This document shows, piece after piece, positions 16,814 through 26,266 of a stretch of 64,000 nucleotides of DNA; within the stretch, counting starts at the first letter, position 1, and every line of letters starts with the position of its first letter. Made by a program: the position numbers and the translations under genes. Where the stretch lies: assembly GCF_041197575.1 (NCBI RefSeq), contig NZ_JBDKXB010000005.1, forward strand, positions 183,361 through 247,360. The letters are read 5' to 3'. The notes beneath the pieces were generated by a model that was given only the letters and a program-made list of their open reading frames with translations, was not told the DNA's origin and made no database searches. Origin of the DNA: Thioalkalicoccus limnaeus. GTDB taxonomy: Bacteria; Pseudomonadota; Gammaproteobacteria; Chromatiales; Chromatiaceae.

Positions 16814-17772
16814 TGCGGATCGGGTCCGTCGAACTGGCGAGTAACGTCATCCTGGCGCCGATGGCCGGGATCACCGACCTGCCGTTTCGCAGACTGTGCC
16901 GCGAGCAGGGCGCGGGACTGGCGGTTGGCGAAATGGTCGCGGCGGACGGGCGTCTCGCGCACACGCCGAAAAGCCGGCGCCGTCTCGCGTTCGTGGGCGA
17001 GCCGGGGCCTGTGGTGGTGCAGATGCTCGGGCGCGATCCGGCTCAGCTGGCCGAGGCGGCGCGCCGCCAGGTGGGTTTGGGTGCGGACATCATCGACCTC
17101 AATATGGGTTGTCCGGTCAAGAAGGTCTGTCGGGCAGCCGTCGGCGCAGCCCTCTTGCGCGATACTCGTCAGGTGGCTCGAATCCTGGCCGCGGTGGTCG
17201 CGGCGGCGTCGCCGGCCCCGGTGACGCTGAAGATCCGGACCGGCTGGTCGCGAGCCGAGCGCAACGCCGTGGCCATCGCCCGATTGGCCGAGGAGTGCGG
17301 GATTGCCGGACTGACGATTCACGGTCGGACCCGCGAGTGCGGCTATGCCATACCGGCGGAGTACGAGACGATTCAGTCGGTTAGGGGTGCTGTCAGACTG
17401 CCGCTGATCGCCAACGGCGATATCGATTCGCCGGAGAAGGCTCGCCGGGTGCTGGACTATACGGGGGCGGATGCTATTATGATCGGACGTGCCGCGCGGG
17501 GCCGACCGTGGATCCTCGGTCGGATCGCCCAGTACCTCGCGACCGGCGCGTATGACCTCGACCCGACGCCAGGCGGGCTCAGAACGATCCTCGAAACCCA
17601 TCTGGACGGGCTCTATTCCTTTTATGGCGCCGATTTGGGGGTTCGTATGGCCCGCAAACATCTCGCCTGGTACGGTCGCGACCTGCCCGACGCAGTGGCC
17701 TTCCGGACTCGGATCAATCAGGCGCTATCACCAGAAAGACAACGATCGTTGGTTGAAAGCTTCTTTGCTTGA
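16813..17772 (+). CDS. dusB: tRNA-dihydrouridine synthase B
   Basis: 319 residues. FMN-binding TIM-barrel with APMAGITDLPFRRLCRE at the N-terminus, NMGCPVKKVC with the catalytic Cys, the phosphate-binding ANGDI and the IGRAARGRPWIL motif. Reduces uridine in the tRNA D-loop. It overlaps ppc by one base and is followed 24 bases later by fis, the classic dusB-fis pairing of gammaproteobacteria. Confidence 0.95.
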   Translation: MRIGSVELASNVILAPMAGITDLPFRRLCREQGAGLAVGEMVAADGRLAHTPKSRRRLAFVGEPGPVVVQMLGRDPAQLAEAARRQVGLGADIIDLNMGCPVKKVCRAAVGAALLRDTRQVARILAAVVAAASPAPVTLKIRTGWSRAERNAVAIARLAEECGIAGLTIHGRTRECGYAIPAEYETIQSVRGAVRLPLIANGDIDSPEKARRVLDYTGADAIMIGRAARGRPWILGRIAQYLATGAYDLDPTPGGLRTILETHLDGLYSFYGADLGVRMARKHLAWYGRDLPDAVAFRTRINQALSPERQRSLVESFFA

Positions 17773-17796
17773 ACCGGCTCAACGAGGGGTGATTCG

Positions 17797-18105
17797 ATGA
17801 AGACAGGTGTGGCCGTTCGGCTCGAGGACGAGGATTGGCAGGTGCTTCCGGTGTCGCCGGCGGGATCTCGCGCCCGTCTCGGCGATTGCGTGCGGGACGC
17901 CTTGACCGTTTATCTGAAGCAGATCGACGGCCATCCCGTCTATGATCTGTACGACCTCGTCATCGAAGAGGTCGAGCGTCCGTTGTTCGAGACGGTCCTC
18001 GACTATACCCGGGGCAATCAGACGCGGGCCGCCCAACTGCTCGGGATCAGCCGCAGCACGCTGCGCAAGAAGATCGCCCAGTATCGCCTGACCGACGGAT
18101 CCTGA
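17797..18105 (+). CDS. fis: DNA-binding protein Fis
   Basis: 102 residues, close to E. coli Fis (98). The C-terminal helix-turn-helix is intact: YTRGNQTRAAQLLGISRSTL then RKKIAQYRL. The start follows GAGGGG at about the right distance. As in other gammaproteobacteria it lies directly behind dusB, so expression probably depends on the upstream promoter. Nucleoid-associated regulator of rRNA and many other genes. Confidence 0.95.
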   Translation: MKTGVAVRLEDEDWQVLPVSPAGSRARLGDCVRDALTVYLKQIDGHPVYDLYDLVIEEVERPLFETVLDYTRGNQTRAAQLLGISRSTLRKKIAQYRLTDGS

Positions 18106-18149
18106 CCGCGAGCCGATTCGTCGCGCCAATCTTCCAATAGGTAAGTCTC

Positions 18150-19706
18150 ATGTCCTCAGTACGCCGTGCCCTGATCAGCGTCTCCGATAAGACGGGCCTG
18201 GTCGATCTCGCCCGTGGATTGAACGCCCGGCGAATCGAGATCCTGTCCACCGGCGGCACCGCGACGCTGCTGACCGAGCATGGCATCCCGGTGACCGAGG
18301 TCTCGGATTACACGGGTTTCCCCGAGATGATGGGCGGGCGGGTCAAGACGCTGCATCCGCGGCTGCATGGCGGCATCCTCGGGCGGCGCGGCCTCGATGA
18401 TACCGTGATGCGCGAGAACGGGATCCGCCCGATCGATCTGGTGGTCGTGAATCTCTATCCGTTCGAGCGGACCGTCGCGCGTGCGGATTGCGATCTCGCG
18501 ACCGCGATCGAGAACATCGATATCGGAGGGCCGACGCTGCTGCGGGCGGCGGCGAAGAACCACGCCGCGGTGGGCGTCGTCGTCGACAGCGCCGACTACC
18601 CGCGGATCCTCGCGGAACTCGCCGAACATGAGGGTAGCCTGACCGCCGCGACCCGTTTCGACCTCGCCGTCAAGGCCTTCGAGCATACGGCACGGTACGA
18701 TGCCGCGATCGCGAACTATCTGGGACGACAGCTCGATGACGGAGCCGATTTCCCGCGCACGCTGAGCGGGCAGTTCGTGCGCCATCAACGGATGCGTTAT
18801 GGCGAGAATCCCCATCAGCGTGCCGCCTTCTATGTCGAGCACCAGCCTGCCGAGGTCAGCATCGCGACGGCCCATCAGCTTCAGGGCAAGGAGCTCTCGT
18901 ACAACAACATCGCCGATGCCGATGCCGCGCTCGAATGCCTCAAGCAGTTCGTCGAGGGGCCGGCGTGCGTGATCGTCAAGCACGCGAATCCCTGCGGTGT
19001 CGCGCTCGGCCCCGATCTGATGTCCGCCTACGATCGGGCGTACCAGACGGATCCCGAGTCGGCGTTCGGCGGGATCATCGCCGTCAATCGGCCGCTCGAT
19101 GAGATGACGGCGCGCCGGATCATCGAGCGGCAGTTCGTCGAGGTCATCATCGCCCCGGAGGTGTCTCCGGCGGCGCTCCTGGCGGTTGCAGCGAAGAAGA
19201 ACGTGCGGCTGCTCGTGACCGGCGATTGGGCCGCGGATCCGCTCCCGCGTCTGGATTTCAAGCGCGTCAACGGAGGGCTGCTGGTCCAGGATGCGGATCT
19301 GGCCTTGACCGAGACGCCGCGCGTCGTGACGCGGCGGGCGCCGACCGACCAGGAGATGGCCGATCTGCTGTTTAGCTGGCGGGTGGCGAAGTTCGTCAAG
19401 TCGAACGCGATCGTCTACGGCCGTGACGGCATGACGATCGGCGTCGGTGCCGGTCAGATGAGTCGTGTCAACTCCGCGCGGATCGCCGCGATCAAGGCCG
19501 AACAGGCGGGGCTCGCGGTAGTCGGCTCCGTGATGGCCTCGGATGCCTTCTTCCCGTTTCGCGATGGCCTCGATCAGGCCGCACGGGTCGGCGTGACGGC
19601 CGTGATCCAGCCAGGTGGCTCGATGCGCGACGACGAGGTCATCGCGGCGGCCGACGAGCATGGCCTGGCGATGGTCTTCACCGGTATGCGCCATTTCCGC
19701 CATTAA
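18150..19706 (+). CDS. purH: Bifunctional AICAR formyltransferase / IMP cyclohydrolase
   Basis: 518 residues, normal length. The N-terminal cyclohydrolase domain begins VRRALISVSDKTGLVDLA and has GRVKTLHPRLHGGIL. The formyltransferase domain has the catalytic Lys-His in VKHANPCG and GGSMRDDEVIAAADE near the end. Carries out the last two steps of purine synthesis. It lies 44 bases after fis and 45 before lpxA, in a purH-lpxA-purD order. Confidence 0.97.
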   Translation: MSSVRRALISVSDKTGLVDLARGLNARRIEILSTGGTATLLTEHGIPVTEVSDYTGFPEMMGGRVKTLHPRLHGGILGRRGLDDTVMRENGIRPIDLVVVNLYPFERTVARADCDLATAIENIDIGGPTLLRAAAKNHAAVGVVVDSADYPRILAELAEHEGSLTAATRFDLAVKAFEHTARYDAAIANYLGRQLDDGADFPRTLSGQFVRHQRMRYGENPHQRAAFYVEHQPAEVSIATAHQLQGKELSYNNIADADAALECLKQFVEGPACVIVKHANPCGVALGPDLMSAYDRAYQTDPESAFGGIIAVNRPLDEMTARRIIERQFVEVIIAPEVSPAALLAVAAKKNVRLLVTGDWAADPLPRLDFKRVNGGLLVQDADLALTETPRVVTRRAPTDQEMADLLFSWRVAKFVKSNAIVYGRDGMTIGVGAGQMSRVNSARIAAIKAEQAGLAVVGSVMASDAFFPFRDGLDQAARVGVTAVIQPGGSMRDDEVIAAADEHGLAMVFTGMRHFRH

Positions 19707-19751
19707 GGCCGGGTCGACCTGAACGCCGAGCGAGCGTCCTTGCTAAGCACC

Positions 19752-20558
19752 ATGCGGATTCACCCGACGGCCATCATCGAGCACGGGGCTCAGATCCACG
19801 AGACCGTGGCCGTGGGCCCGTATTCGATCATCGAGCGCGGGGCCGAGATCGGAGCGGAGACCGTCATCGACAGCTGTGTGCGCATCACCGGCCGGACGCG
19901 GCTCGGGTGTCGCAACCGGGTTCATCACGGGGTCGTCCTCGGTGGCGATCCGCAGGATCTCGGTTTCACTCCGGAACGGGCCAAACCCTTGAGGATCGGT
20001 GACGACAACTGCTTCCGCGAGCACGTCACGGTCAATGCTGGACTCAAGAGCGATACAGGTACGCGCGTCGGCAACGGTAACTACCTGATGGCCTACGCGC
20101 ATGTCGGTCACGATTGTGTGGTCGGCGATCACAATATCTTTGCCAACGCGGCGACGCTCGCCGGACACGTCGAACTCGAGCACCATGTCTTCCTGTCCGG
20201 CTTGGTTGCGGTTCACCAGTTCTGCCGGGTCGGCGCCTACGTAATGGTCGGTGGTGTCTCGGGTGTTCGTCAGGACATCCCGCCGTTTCTGCTCGCCTTC
20301 GGCGATCACGCACGGATCTTGGGACTGAATATCGTCGGCCTGCGCCGACACGGCTTCACCGCGGCGCAGCGTGGCCAGATCAAGGCGGTCTATCGCACGA
20401 TCTTTCGCGGCGGCTTACGGTTGGCCGAGGCCCTCGCCGAGGTGGAAGCGGGTTATCCGACCGACGAGACGCGACACATCATCCGCTTCATCGAGTCGAG
20501 CCGGCGGGGAATCGCGTCGCTGGCGCCGACGCGGTCGCAGCGAACGGAGCAAGAATGA
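19752..20558 (+). CDS. lpxA: LpxA-like UDP-GlcNAc O-acyltransferase
   Basis: 268 residues. Left-handed beta-helix hexapeptide protein; the active-site region AHVGHDCVVGDHNIFANAAT, the QFCRVGAYVMVGGVSGVRQD stretch and the LNIVGLRRHGF helix follow E. coli LpxA closely. First step of lipid A synthesis, transferring a hydroxyacyl chain from ACP to UDP-GlcNAc. It lies between purH and purD rather than in the usual lpxD-fabZ-lpxA-lpxB cluster, so it may be the only copy moved or an extra one. It overlaps purD by four bases (ATGA). ATG at 19740 is an alternative start adding four residues. Confidence 0.88.
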   Translation: MRIHPTAIIEHGAQIHETVAVGPYSIIERGAEIGAETVIDSCVRITGRTRLGCRNRVHHGVVLGGDPQDLGFTPERAKPLRIGDDNCFREHVTVNAGLKSDTGTRVGNGNYLMAYAHVGHDCVVGDHNIFANAATLAGHVELEHHVFLSGLVAVHQFCRVGAYVMVGGVSGVRQDIPPFLLAFGDHARILGLNIVGLRRHGFTAAQRGQIKAVYRTIFRGGLRLAEALAEVEAGYPTDETRHIIRFIESSRRGIASLAPTRSQRTEQE

Positions 20559-21856
20559 AGGTATTGATAGTCGGAAGCGGGGGGCGGGAGCACGCGTTGG
20601 CCTGGAAGGCGGCGCGGTCTCCGATGGTCGAACGGGTCTATGTGGCACCGGGCAACGGTGGCACCGCCGAGGAACCGCGGGTCGAGAATGTCCCGATCGG
20701 CGCGGACGACATCGCCGCCCTCGTCGCCTTCGCCGAGCGGACTGGCATCGGCCTGACCATCGTCGGCCCCGAGGCCCCGCTGGTCGCCGGGATCACCGAT
20801 GCCTTTGCCGCGGCCGGGCTGCGGTGTTTCGGGCCGAGCCAGGCCGCGGCCCGGCTCGAGGGCTCGAAGGCCTTCACGAAGGACTTCCTCGCGCGCCACC
20901 AGATCCCGACCGGCGCCTACCAGGTGTTCGACGAGGTCGCGCCGGCTCTGGCGTACCTGCGCCACGTCGGTGTCCCGATCGTGGTCAAGGCCGATGGCCT
21001 CGCCGCCGGCAAAGGCGTGATCCTGGCCCAGGATCTCGCGACGGCCGAGCAGGCGGTACGCGACATCCTCGAGCACCAGCGCTTCGGCGACGCCGGGGCG
21101 CGGGTCGTCATCGAGGAGTTTCTCATCGGCGAGGAGGCCAGTTTCATCGTACTGGCGGATGGCCGTTCTTATGTGCCGATGGCGACGTCGCAGGACCACA
21201 AGGCGCGCGACGACGGCGACCAGGGTCCGAACACCGGCGGCCTTGGTGCCTATTCGCCGGCGCCCGTGGTGACCCCCGAGATCCACGCGCGGATCCTGCG
21301 CGAGGTCATCGAACCGACACTCGCGGGGCTTGCGGCCGAAGGGAGTCCCTACGTCGGTTTTCTTTATGCCGGGTTGATGATCGCGCCAGATGGCACCCCG
21401 AAGGTGCTCGAATACAATTGCCGGTTCGGCGACCCGGAGACCCAACCGATCCTGTTCCGCCTGAACTCCGATCTGGTCTCGCTCTGCGTCGCCGCGCTCG
21501 ACGGGGGGCTCGATCAGGTCGCGGTCGAATGGGATCCCCGGCCGGCCCTCGGCGTCGTGATGGCAGCCGGTGGTTACCCGGATGTCTATGGGCGCGGTGA
21601 TGTGATCTTCGGTCTCGACCAGGTTCGGGATCCCGATTGCAAGGTCTTCCACGCTGGAACTGCGCACCGCGGTGATCAGCTGGTGACCAGCGGGGGCCGG
21701 GTCCTCTGCGTCACGGCCCTCGGTGAGACGGTGGCTGAGGCCCAGGCCCGGGCTTACGCGAATGTCGCCCAAATCCACTGGAAAGACGCGTACTTTCGGC
21801 GCGACATCGGCCACCGCGCCGTCGCCCGGGCAATGGCGCGGCGAGACGACGATTGA
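20555..21856 (+). CDS. purD: Phosphoribosylamine-glycine ligase
   Basis: 433 residues, normal length. ATP-grasp enzyme of purine synthesis: N-terminal VLIVGSGGREHALAWK, the ATP-grasp segment IVVKADGLAAGKGVI, and the GGLGAYSPAP and EYNCRFGDPETQ motifs are intact. The start overlaps the end of lpxA (ATGA), so translation is coupled. It converges on the algR gene across about 84 bases with no clear terminator. Confidence 0.97.
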   Translation: MKVLIVGSGGREHALAWKAARSPMVERVYVAPGNGGTAEEPRVENVPIGADDIAALVAFAERTGIGLTIVGPEAPLVAGITDAFAAAGLRCFGPSQAAARLEGSKAFTKDFLARHQIPTGAYQVFDEVAPALAYLRHVGVPIVVKADGLAAGKGVILAQDLATAEQAVRDILEHQRFGDAGARVVIEEFLIGEEASFIVLADGRSYVPMATSQDHKARDDGDQGPNTGGLGAYSPAPVVTPEIHARILREVIEPTLAGLAAEGSPYVGFLYAGLMIAPDGTPKVLEYNCRFGDPETQPILFRLNSDLVSLCVAALDGGLDQVAVEWDPRPALGVVMAAGGYPDVYGRGDVIFGLDQVRDPDCKVFHAGTAHRGDQLVTSGGRVLCVTALGETVAEAQARAYANVAQIHWKDAYFRRDIGHRAVARAMARRDDD

Positions 21857-21940
21857 TCAGCGTCGGCGTCGGCCGTTCCGGCGTGGCGCGCCCCGCCGTC
21901 TCTCGACCTTCGCCGGGGCCGGTGGCGCGGGCGCGACCTG

Positions 21941-22690
21941 TCAGCGCCCCTTGCCGGCGCGCAACCAGCGGCGGACCTCCGGCAGGTGACGGCGGCTGAT
22001 CGGAAGCTGATCGGTGCAGCCATCGAGGGTGATCAAGGTCGAGCCGTCCGGCGCCTTGTGAAGTCCAGTCAAGCGCTTGCGGCTCACCAGTGCGTTGCGA
22101 TGGATGCGCATGAATTGGTCGGCGAACTCCTCTTCCAAGGATTTCAGCGATTCGTCGAGCAGTAGCTCACCGCCCGTGTGGCGCACCGTCACATATTTGT
22201 GTTCGGCCAGCAGATACAGGATCTCGCTGACGGCGACCGTCTTGACGCCGCCGCGAAAATGGGCGCTCAGATGTTCGCGGTGCGGGGGGCGGCTGGTCGT
22301 CGATACCCCCATGGTTTCGCGTTGCGGCCTGGTCGGGATCTTGATCCGCTCCAGTGATTCCCGCAGTCGCTCCAAGCGCACCGGTTTGACCAGATAGTCT
22401 TGGACCTTGTGCGCGAACGCCTCGAGTGCGTACTCGGTGTAGGCGGTGACCAGGATCACCGCCGGTGGCGGATCGAGCTTGGCCAGGTGGCTTGCGCATT
22501 CGAGCCCGTCCATGCCGGGCATCTGGACGTCGAGCAACACGAGATCTACCGGGACCTCGGCACAGAAGTCCAACGCCTCATCGCCTTCGGCGGCTTCGCC
22601 GACGACCTGGTAGTCCGGACCAAGGCTGTCGACCAATTGACTGATCCGTTCACGCGCGGGGGTTTCGTCATCGACGACGAGAATCCTCAT
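21941..22690 (-). CDS. algR: LytTR-type response regulator, AlgR-like
   Basis: 249 residues. The receiver domain has the acidic pair at Asp7-Asp8, phosphoacceptor Asp54 in LLDVQMPGMDG, and the DYLVKP Lys. The C-terminal LytTR DNA-binding domain spans about 145-245 (ILYLLAEHKYVTVRH...MRIHRNALVS). In Pseudomonas AlgR controls alginate and type IV pilus genes. Its start overlaps the end of the histidine kinase gene by four bases. The argH-fimS-algR neighbourhood is the same set as in Pseudomonas, with argH inverted. Confidence 0.88.
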   Translation of the reverse strand: MRILVVDDETPARERISQLVDSLGPDYQVVGEAAEGDEALDFCAEVPVDLVLLDVQMPGMDGLECASHLAKLDPPPAVILVTAYTEYALEAFAHKVQDYLVKPVRLERLRESLERIKIPTRPQRETMGVSTTSRPPHREHLSAHFRGGVKTVAVSEILYLLAEHKYVTVRHTGGELLLDESLKSLEEEFADQFMRIHRNALVSRKRLTGLHKAPDGSTLITLDGCTDQLPISRRHLPEVRRWLRAGKGR

Positions 22691-23769
22691 GTCGTTTCCC
22701 TCCAGGGATAGGGGAACACCAGTTGAACCTGGTAATGGTCCTCGACACGCGAGGCTACCACTTGCCAGGCGCCCGGGAACATCGCGGCGAGTCGCTGCCG
22801 GATGTTGTCCAGTGCCATGCGGTTACCGGTTGTGTGGCGGTTTTGCTCCGGGTTTTCCGGTAAAGTATTGCGAATGATCAAGAAAACGCGACCGCTGCGG
22901 TAGCGCCCAACGATCTGGATGACGCCCGGCCGCCGGGACGGTTGGATCCCGTGGTAGATGGCGTTTTCGACCAGCGGCTGAAGGATCAAGGGCGGGAGTT
23001 TGGCGGCACCGGGCAGTTCCTCGATCTCCCACTGCACGCTCAGGCGCTCGCGCAGTCGTTGTTTTTCGATGTTCAGGAACCGGTGGGCCAATTCCAATTC
23101 GTTGGCCAGCGTCGACACGCGATCGGCCTTCGCGAGGCTTGCGCGAAAGAGGTCGGCGAGATCCTGGACCATCTCCTCGGCCAACTTCGGGTCGGTCCGG
23201 GTGAGGTAGGCGATCGTGTTCATGCTGTTGAACAGGAAGTGCGGTCGGATGCGTGCCTGCAGCTTTTCGAACCGGGCCTCGGCCTCGGCCTCGATCTGTC
23301 GCCGCCACATGAAATGCAGGTAGAGGTAGCGCACCATCAGCGCCCCGACGATCGCGCTGATGCCGAGTGTTCGCGTCAGAAGCCCCGCGATCCCATCGTT
23401 CGGGAGAACCCCAGCCAGTATGAATTCCGGCGCTAGGCGCTCGACCGCTAAACCGACACCACCCGATACCAGCACGATCAAGAGCCAGGCCAACACGGCA
23501 GCGGCGCGATCGTCCGCCAGGCGTGCCAACCACGGACGGACCAGGCAGAGCAATGTGGTGCTGGTCAGTGTGATCGCCTGCACGTAGAGAGACAGGATGC
23601 CGAACAAGACCCAGAAGCCGAGGTGTCCTGGGCCGGATGCCAGCACCAGGACGATCACCAGCAGCTGCGCTGTCAATAAAACACCGAACACCATTGGCAG
23701 GCGGCAGAAGTTCGGCAGGAACCCGCGGCGTGACGGCAAGTCCGGTTCCAGTGGCGACGAGATATCCAT
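22687..23769 (-). CDS. algZ: AlgZ/FimS-like sensor histidine kinase
   Basis: 360 residues from the chosen start. Five or six hydrophobic segments in the first 190 residues are followed by a LytS/YehU-type kinase domain: the phospho-His region RIRPHFLFNSMNTIAY and the ATP-site LVENAIYHGI. It lacks a separate periplasmic sensor domain. The partner response regulator overlaps its 3' end. The start at 23769 (MDISSPLEP) is chosen because residues upstream look non-coding; ATG at 23808 is possible. The 209 bases between this start and argH must hold both divergent promoters. Confidence 0.87.
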   Translation of the reverse strand: MDISSPLEPDLPSRRGFLPNFCRLPMVFGVLLTAQLLVIVLVLASGPGHLGFWVLFGILSLYVQAITLTSTTLLCLVRPWLARLADDRAAAVLAWLLIVLVSGGVGLAVERLAPEFILAGVLPNDGIAGLLTRTLGISAIVGALMVRYLYLHFMWRRQIEAEAEARFEKLQARIRPHFLFNSMNTIAYLTRTDPKLAEEMVQDLADLFRASLAKADRVSTLANELELAHRFLNIEKQRLRERLSVQWEIEELPGAAKLPPLILQPLVENAIYHGIQPSRRPGVIQIVGRYRSGRVFLIIRNTLPENPEQNRHTTGNRMALDNIRQRLAAMFPGAWQVVASRVEDHYQVQLVFPYPWRETT

Positions 23770-23978
23770 CGACGGCGTTTGCCCCTTTGTGGAAAAGGGT
23801 GAAATCATAGAGGCGACGCGCGGCACCGACGCGGTCTCGGTGCGTCCGCCGTCCGTTTGGCCCGGTAGGGTAGAATTGCCGAGCCATGGCCATTGCGTGG
23901 TCGTCTTGCCTTTCGCCACGCCGCTTACCACGCAGGTGGTGCGGATACCCGATAATCTACCATCATCCAGATGCCCCC

Positions 23979-25388
23979 ATGAAAGACTCGAGTTCGATGG
24001 CCAAGCCCTGGGCTGGCCGGTTCAATGAGCCCACGGATGCCTTCGTCGAAGCCTTCACCGCATCGGTCGGTTTCGATCATCGCCTGTATGCGTGGGATAT
24101 CGAGGGTTCTATCGCGCATGCGAACATGCTCGCGGATCAGGGTATTTTGACCGACGCCGAGCGGGCCGTCATCGTCGAAGGCCTGATGACCATCCGCGCG
24201 CGAATAGAAGAAGGGGATTTTACCTGGTCGGTGCCGCTCGAAGACGTGCACATGAACATCGAGACGGCGCTGACGGCCGCGATCGGTGACGCCGGCAAGA
24301 AGCTGCACACGGGGCGCTCGCGCAATGATCAGGTCGCGACCGACATCCGCTTGTGGCTGCGCGCCGAGATCGATCTGATTCGACAGGACCTGGATCGCTT
24401 GCAGGAGATCCTATTGGCCCTTGCCGAGCGCGAGGCCGCGACCATCCTGCCTGGTTTTACGCATCTGCAGGTCGCCCAGCCGGTTACCTTCGGCCATCAC
24501 ATGATGGCCTGGATCGAGATGCTCGCGCGCGACGCCGAGCGGCTCGCCGACTGCCGTCGCCGCGTCAATGTGATGCCCCTGGGGGCTGCGGCCCTGGCCG
24601 GTACCACCTTTCCGATCGATCGGCACGCGACCGCGCGCATGCTCGGGTTCGATCGCCCGGCCGAGAACTCCCTCGATGCGGTGTCGGATCGCGATTTCGC
24701 GATCGAGTTCATGGCAGCCGCGGCGATCCTGATGATGCATTTATCGCGTTTCTCCGAGGAGCTGATCCTCTGGTCTTCGGCGCAGTTCGGCTTCGTCGAG
24801 TTGTCCGATGGTTTCTGCACCGGCTCCTCGATCATGCCGCAGAAGAAAAACCCGGATGTGCCCGAGCTGGTGCGGGGCAAGACGGGACGCATCTTCGGTC
24901 ATCTGATGGCCCTGTTGACCCTGATGAAAGGCCAGCCATTGGCCTACAACAAGGATAACCAGGAGGACAAGGAGCCATTGTTCGATGCCGTCGACAACCT
25001 GCGCGGCTCCTTGCGGGTCTTCGCGGACATGATGGCAGCCGTGACCTGTCGTCCCGACCGGATGCGTGCCGCCGCGCGCCAGGGGTTCGCGACGGCGACC
25101 GATCTGGCCGACTACCTGGTGCGCAAGGGCGTGCCCTTCCGCGACGCCCATGAGATCGTTGGTCGAACGGTGGCACTCGCCGTGCGCGAAGGTTGCGATC
25201 TGGCCGACTTGACCCTCGATCAGCTCCAGGGCTTCTCCGCGCTGATCGAGGCCGACGTCTTCGACATCCTATCGCTGGAGGGCTCGGTCGCCGCGCGCGA
25301 TCACTTCGGCGGGACCGCCCCGGCACAGGTCCGCGCCGCGATCGGTCGCGCCCGCGAGCGCCTCGGGTCACGCGGGCCAAACGGATAG
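23979..25388 (+). CDS. argH: Argininosuccinate lyase
   Basis: 469 residues. Fumarase/aspartase superfamily with the signature GSSIMPQKKNPD and the HTGRSRNDQVATD and TFGHHMMAW motifs. Final step of arginine synthesis, releasing fumarate. The starts at 23979 and 23997 (MAKPWAGRF) are both plausible; neither has a strong ribosome-binding site. It is divergent from the AlgZ/AlgR-like pair. Confidence 0.97.
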   Translation: MKDSSSMAKPWAGRFNEPTDAFVEAFTASVGFDHRLYAWDIEGSIAHANMLADQGILTDAERAVIVEGLMTIRARIEEGDFTWSVPLEDVHMNIETALTAAIGDAGKKLHTGRSRNDQVATDIRLWLRAEIDLIRQDLDRLQEILLALAEREAATILPGFTHLQVAQPVTFGHHMMAWIEMLARDAERLADCRRRVNVMPLGAAALAGTTFPIDRHATARMLGFDRPAENSLDAVSDRDFAIEFMAAAAILMMHLSRFSEELILWSSAQFGFVELSDGFCTGSSIMPQKKNPDVPELVRGKTGRIFGHLMALLTLMKGQPLAYNKDNQEDKEPLFDAVDNLRGSLRVFADMMAAVTCRPDRMRAAARQGFATATDLADYLVRKGVPFRDAHEIVGRTVALAVREGCDLADLTLDQLQGFSALIEADVFDILSLEGSVAARDHFGGTAPAQVRAAIGRARERLGSRGPNG

Positions 25389-25834
25389 GCATCCTGGTCG
25401 ACGCCGTGGAGAAGCCCGCGGCGCGACTCCGATTCGTCGTGGAAAATCCGAAACCGTGCCGTTCGCTTTCGGAGCCGGAGCGCTGCGTTGCAGAAACGAT
25501 CGCCCGAAGCGATTGACCTGCTTGCCGTCCCGCGCAATCCGGCGAGATCCATTGGGGTGGCTGGTTAATTGCATGCCTTGATAATGCCGTTCTGTTCGTA
25601 AGGCGCTATCGCCAATGATCCCTTTTTCCTGAGAGCCTTCGAGTTCCGCCGTCGCCGCGCCGTACCAGCGTCGAGGTCATTGAAGCGGTGCGGTGGGCAC
25701 GGGAGCTGCTCTAGTCGGCTCTGGCCTCGTTCCCAACGGATCGCAACGCGCTGTCACCGCCCGCCATCAGACACTGCTCTCCGCGGGACAATCGCCCCGA
25801 GCCCGGACCTCAATCATCAATCGGAGATTCCAGG
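25389..25834. other. Gene-free stretch with a possible sigma-54 promoter
   Basis: About 446 bases with no recognisable gene. It contains the sigma-54-like element noted separately at 25558-25573. The rest shows nothing I can name. Confidence 0.4.
25558..25573 (+). promoter_or_regulatory. Possible sigma-54 (-24/-12) promoter
   Basis: TGGC at 25558-25561 and TTGCA at 25569-25573 have the exact seven-base gap of the TGGC-N7-TTGC consensus, so GG and GC are ten bases apart. It lies about 260 bases before the membrane protein/HlyD/DUF3141 operon. A match of this kind can occur by chance. Confidence 0.38.
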
Positions 25835-26263
25835 ATGTCGCAGCCGATCCATCCGGTCGCCACGCACCACTTGCCGCCGTTCGTCACGGCCCCGGGAGAG
25901 ACCGATGTGCTGCTCATCGTGATGGCCATCTTCCTGCTGGTGGCCGTCGTCAGCATCGGCATCATTTACTTCAGGCTCCATGCCTTGCCGGAACAATTGG
26001 CCCACCGCGGACAGAAGGTGCAGTTTCAACTGGTCGCAGTGCTCGCGCTGCTCGCGCTCTTCACCCACAACCACGCCTTCTGGATCGCCGGGTTGCTGCT
26101 CGCCTTGGTGCCGATACCCGACTTCACGACGCCGCTGTCGTCGATCGCCGGCTCCCTCGAGCGCCTTGCCTCGGCTCGGGCGCCAGATCCTTCGGCACCA
26201 CCGCCGATCGAGGAGGTGCCATCGCCAGCCGGTGATCGACCGACCGAGCGATCGGAGGTTTGA
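25835..26263 (+). CDS. Small inner-membrane protein next to a HlyD-type protein
   Basis: 142 residues with two hydrophobic segments (about 25-46 and 65-90) and a Pro-rich hydrophilic tail. I recognise no named domain. It ends three bases before the HlyD-like gene, an arrangement seen for small membrane partners of YibH/YiaV-type HlyD proteins, so a joint role at the inner membrane is inferred. No strong ribosome-binding site is seen before the ATG. Confidence 0.65.
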   Translation: MSQPIHPVATHHLPPFVTAPGETDVLLIVMAIFLLVAVVSIGIIYFRLHALPEQLAHRGQKVQFQLVAVLALLALFTHNHAFWIAGLLLALVPIPDFTTPLSSIAGSLERLASARAPDPSAPPPIEEVPSPAGDRPTERSEV

Positions 26264-26266
26264 GCC

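Noticed and set aside
18156..19703. A 515-codon open frame antisense to purH
   Set aside because: Spans almost exactly the purH gene in the opposite strand; a composition effect.
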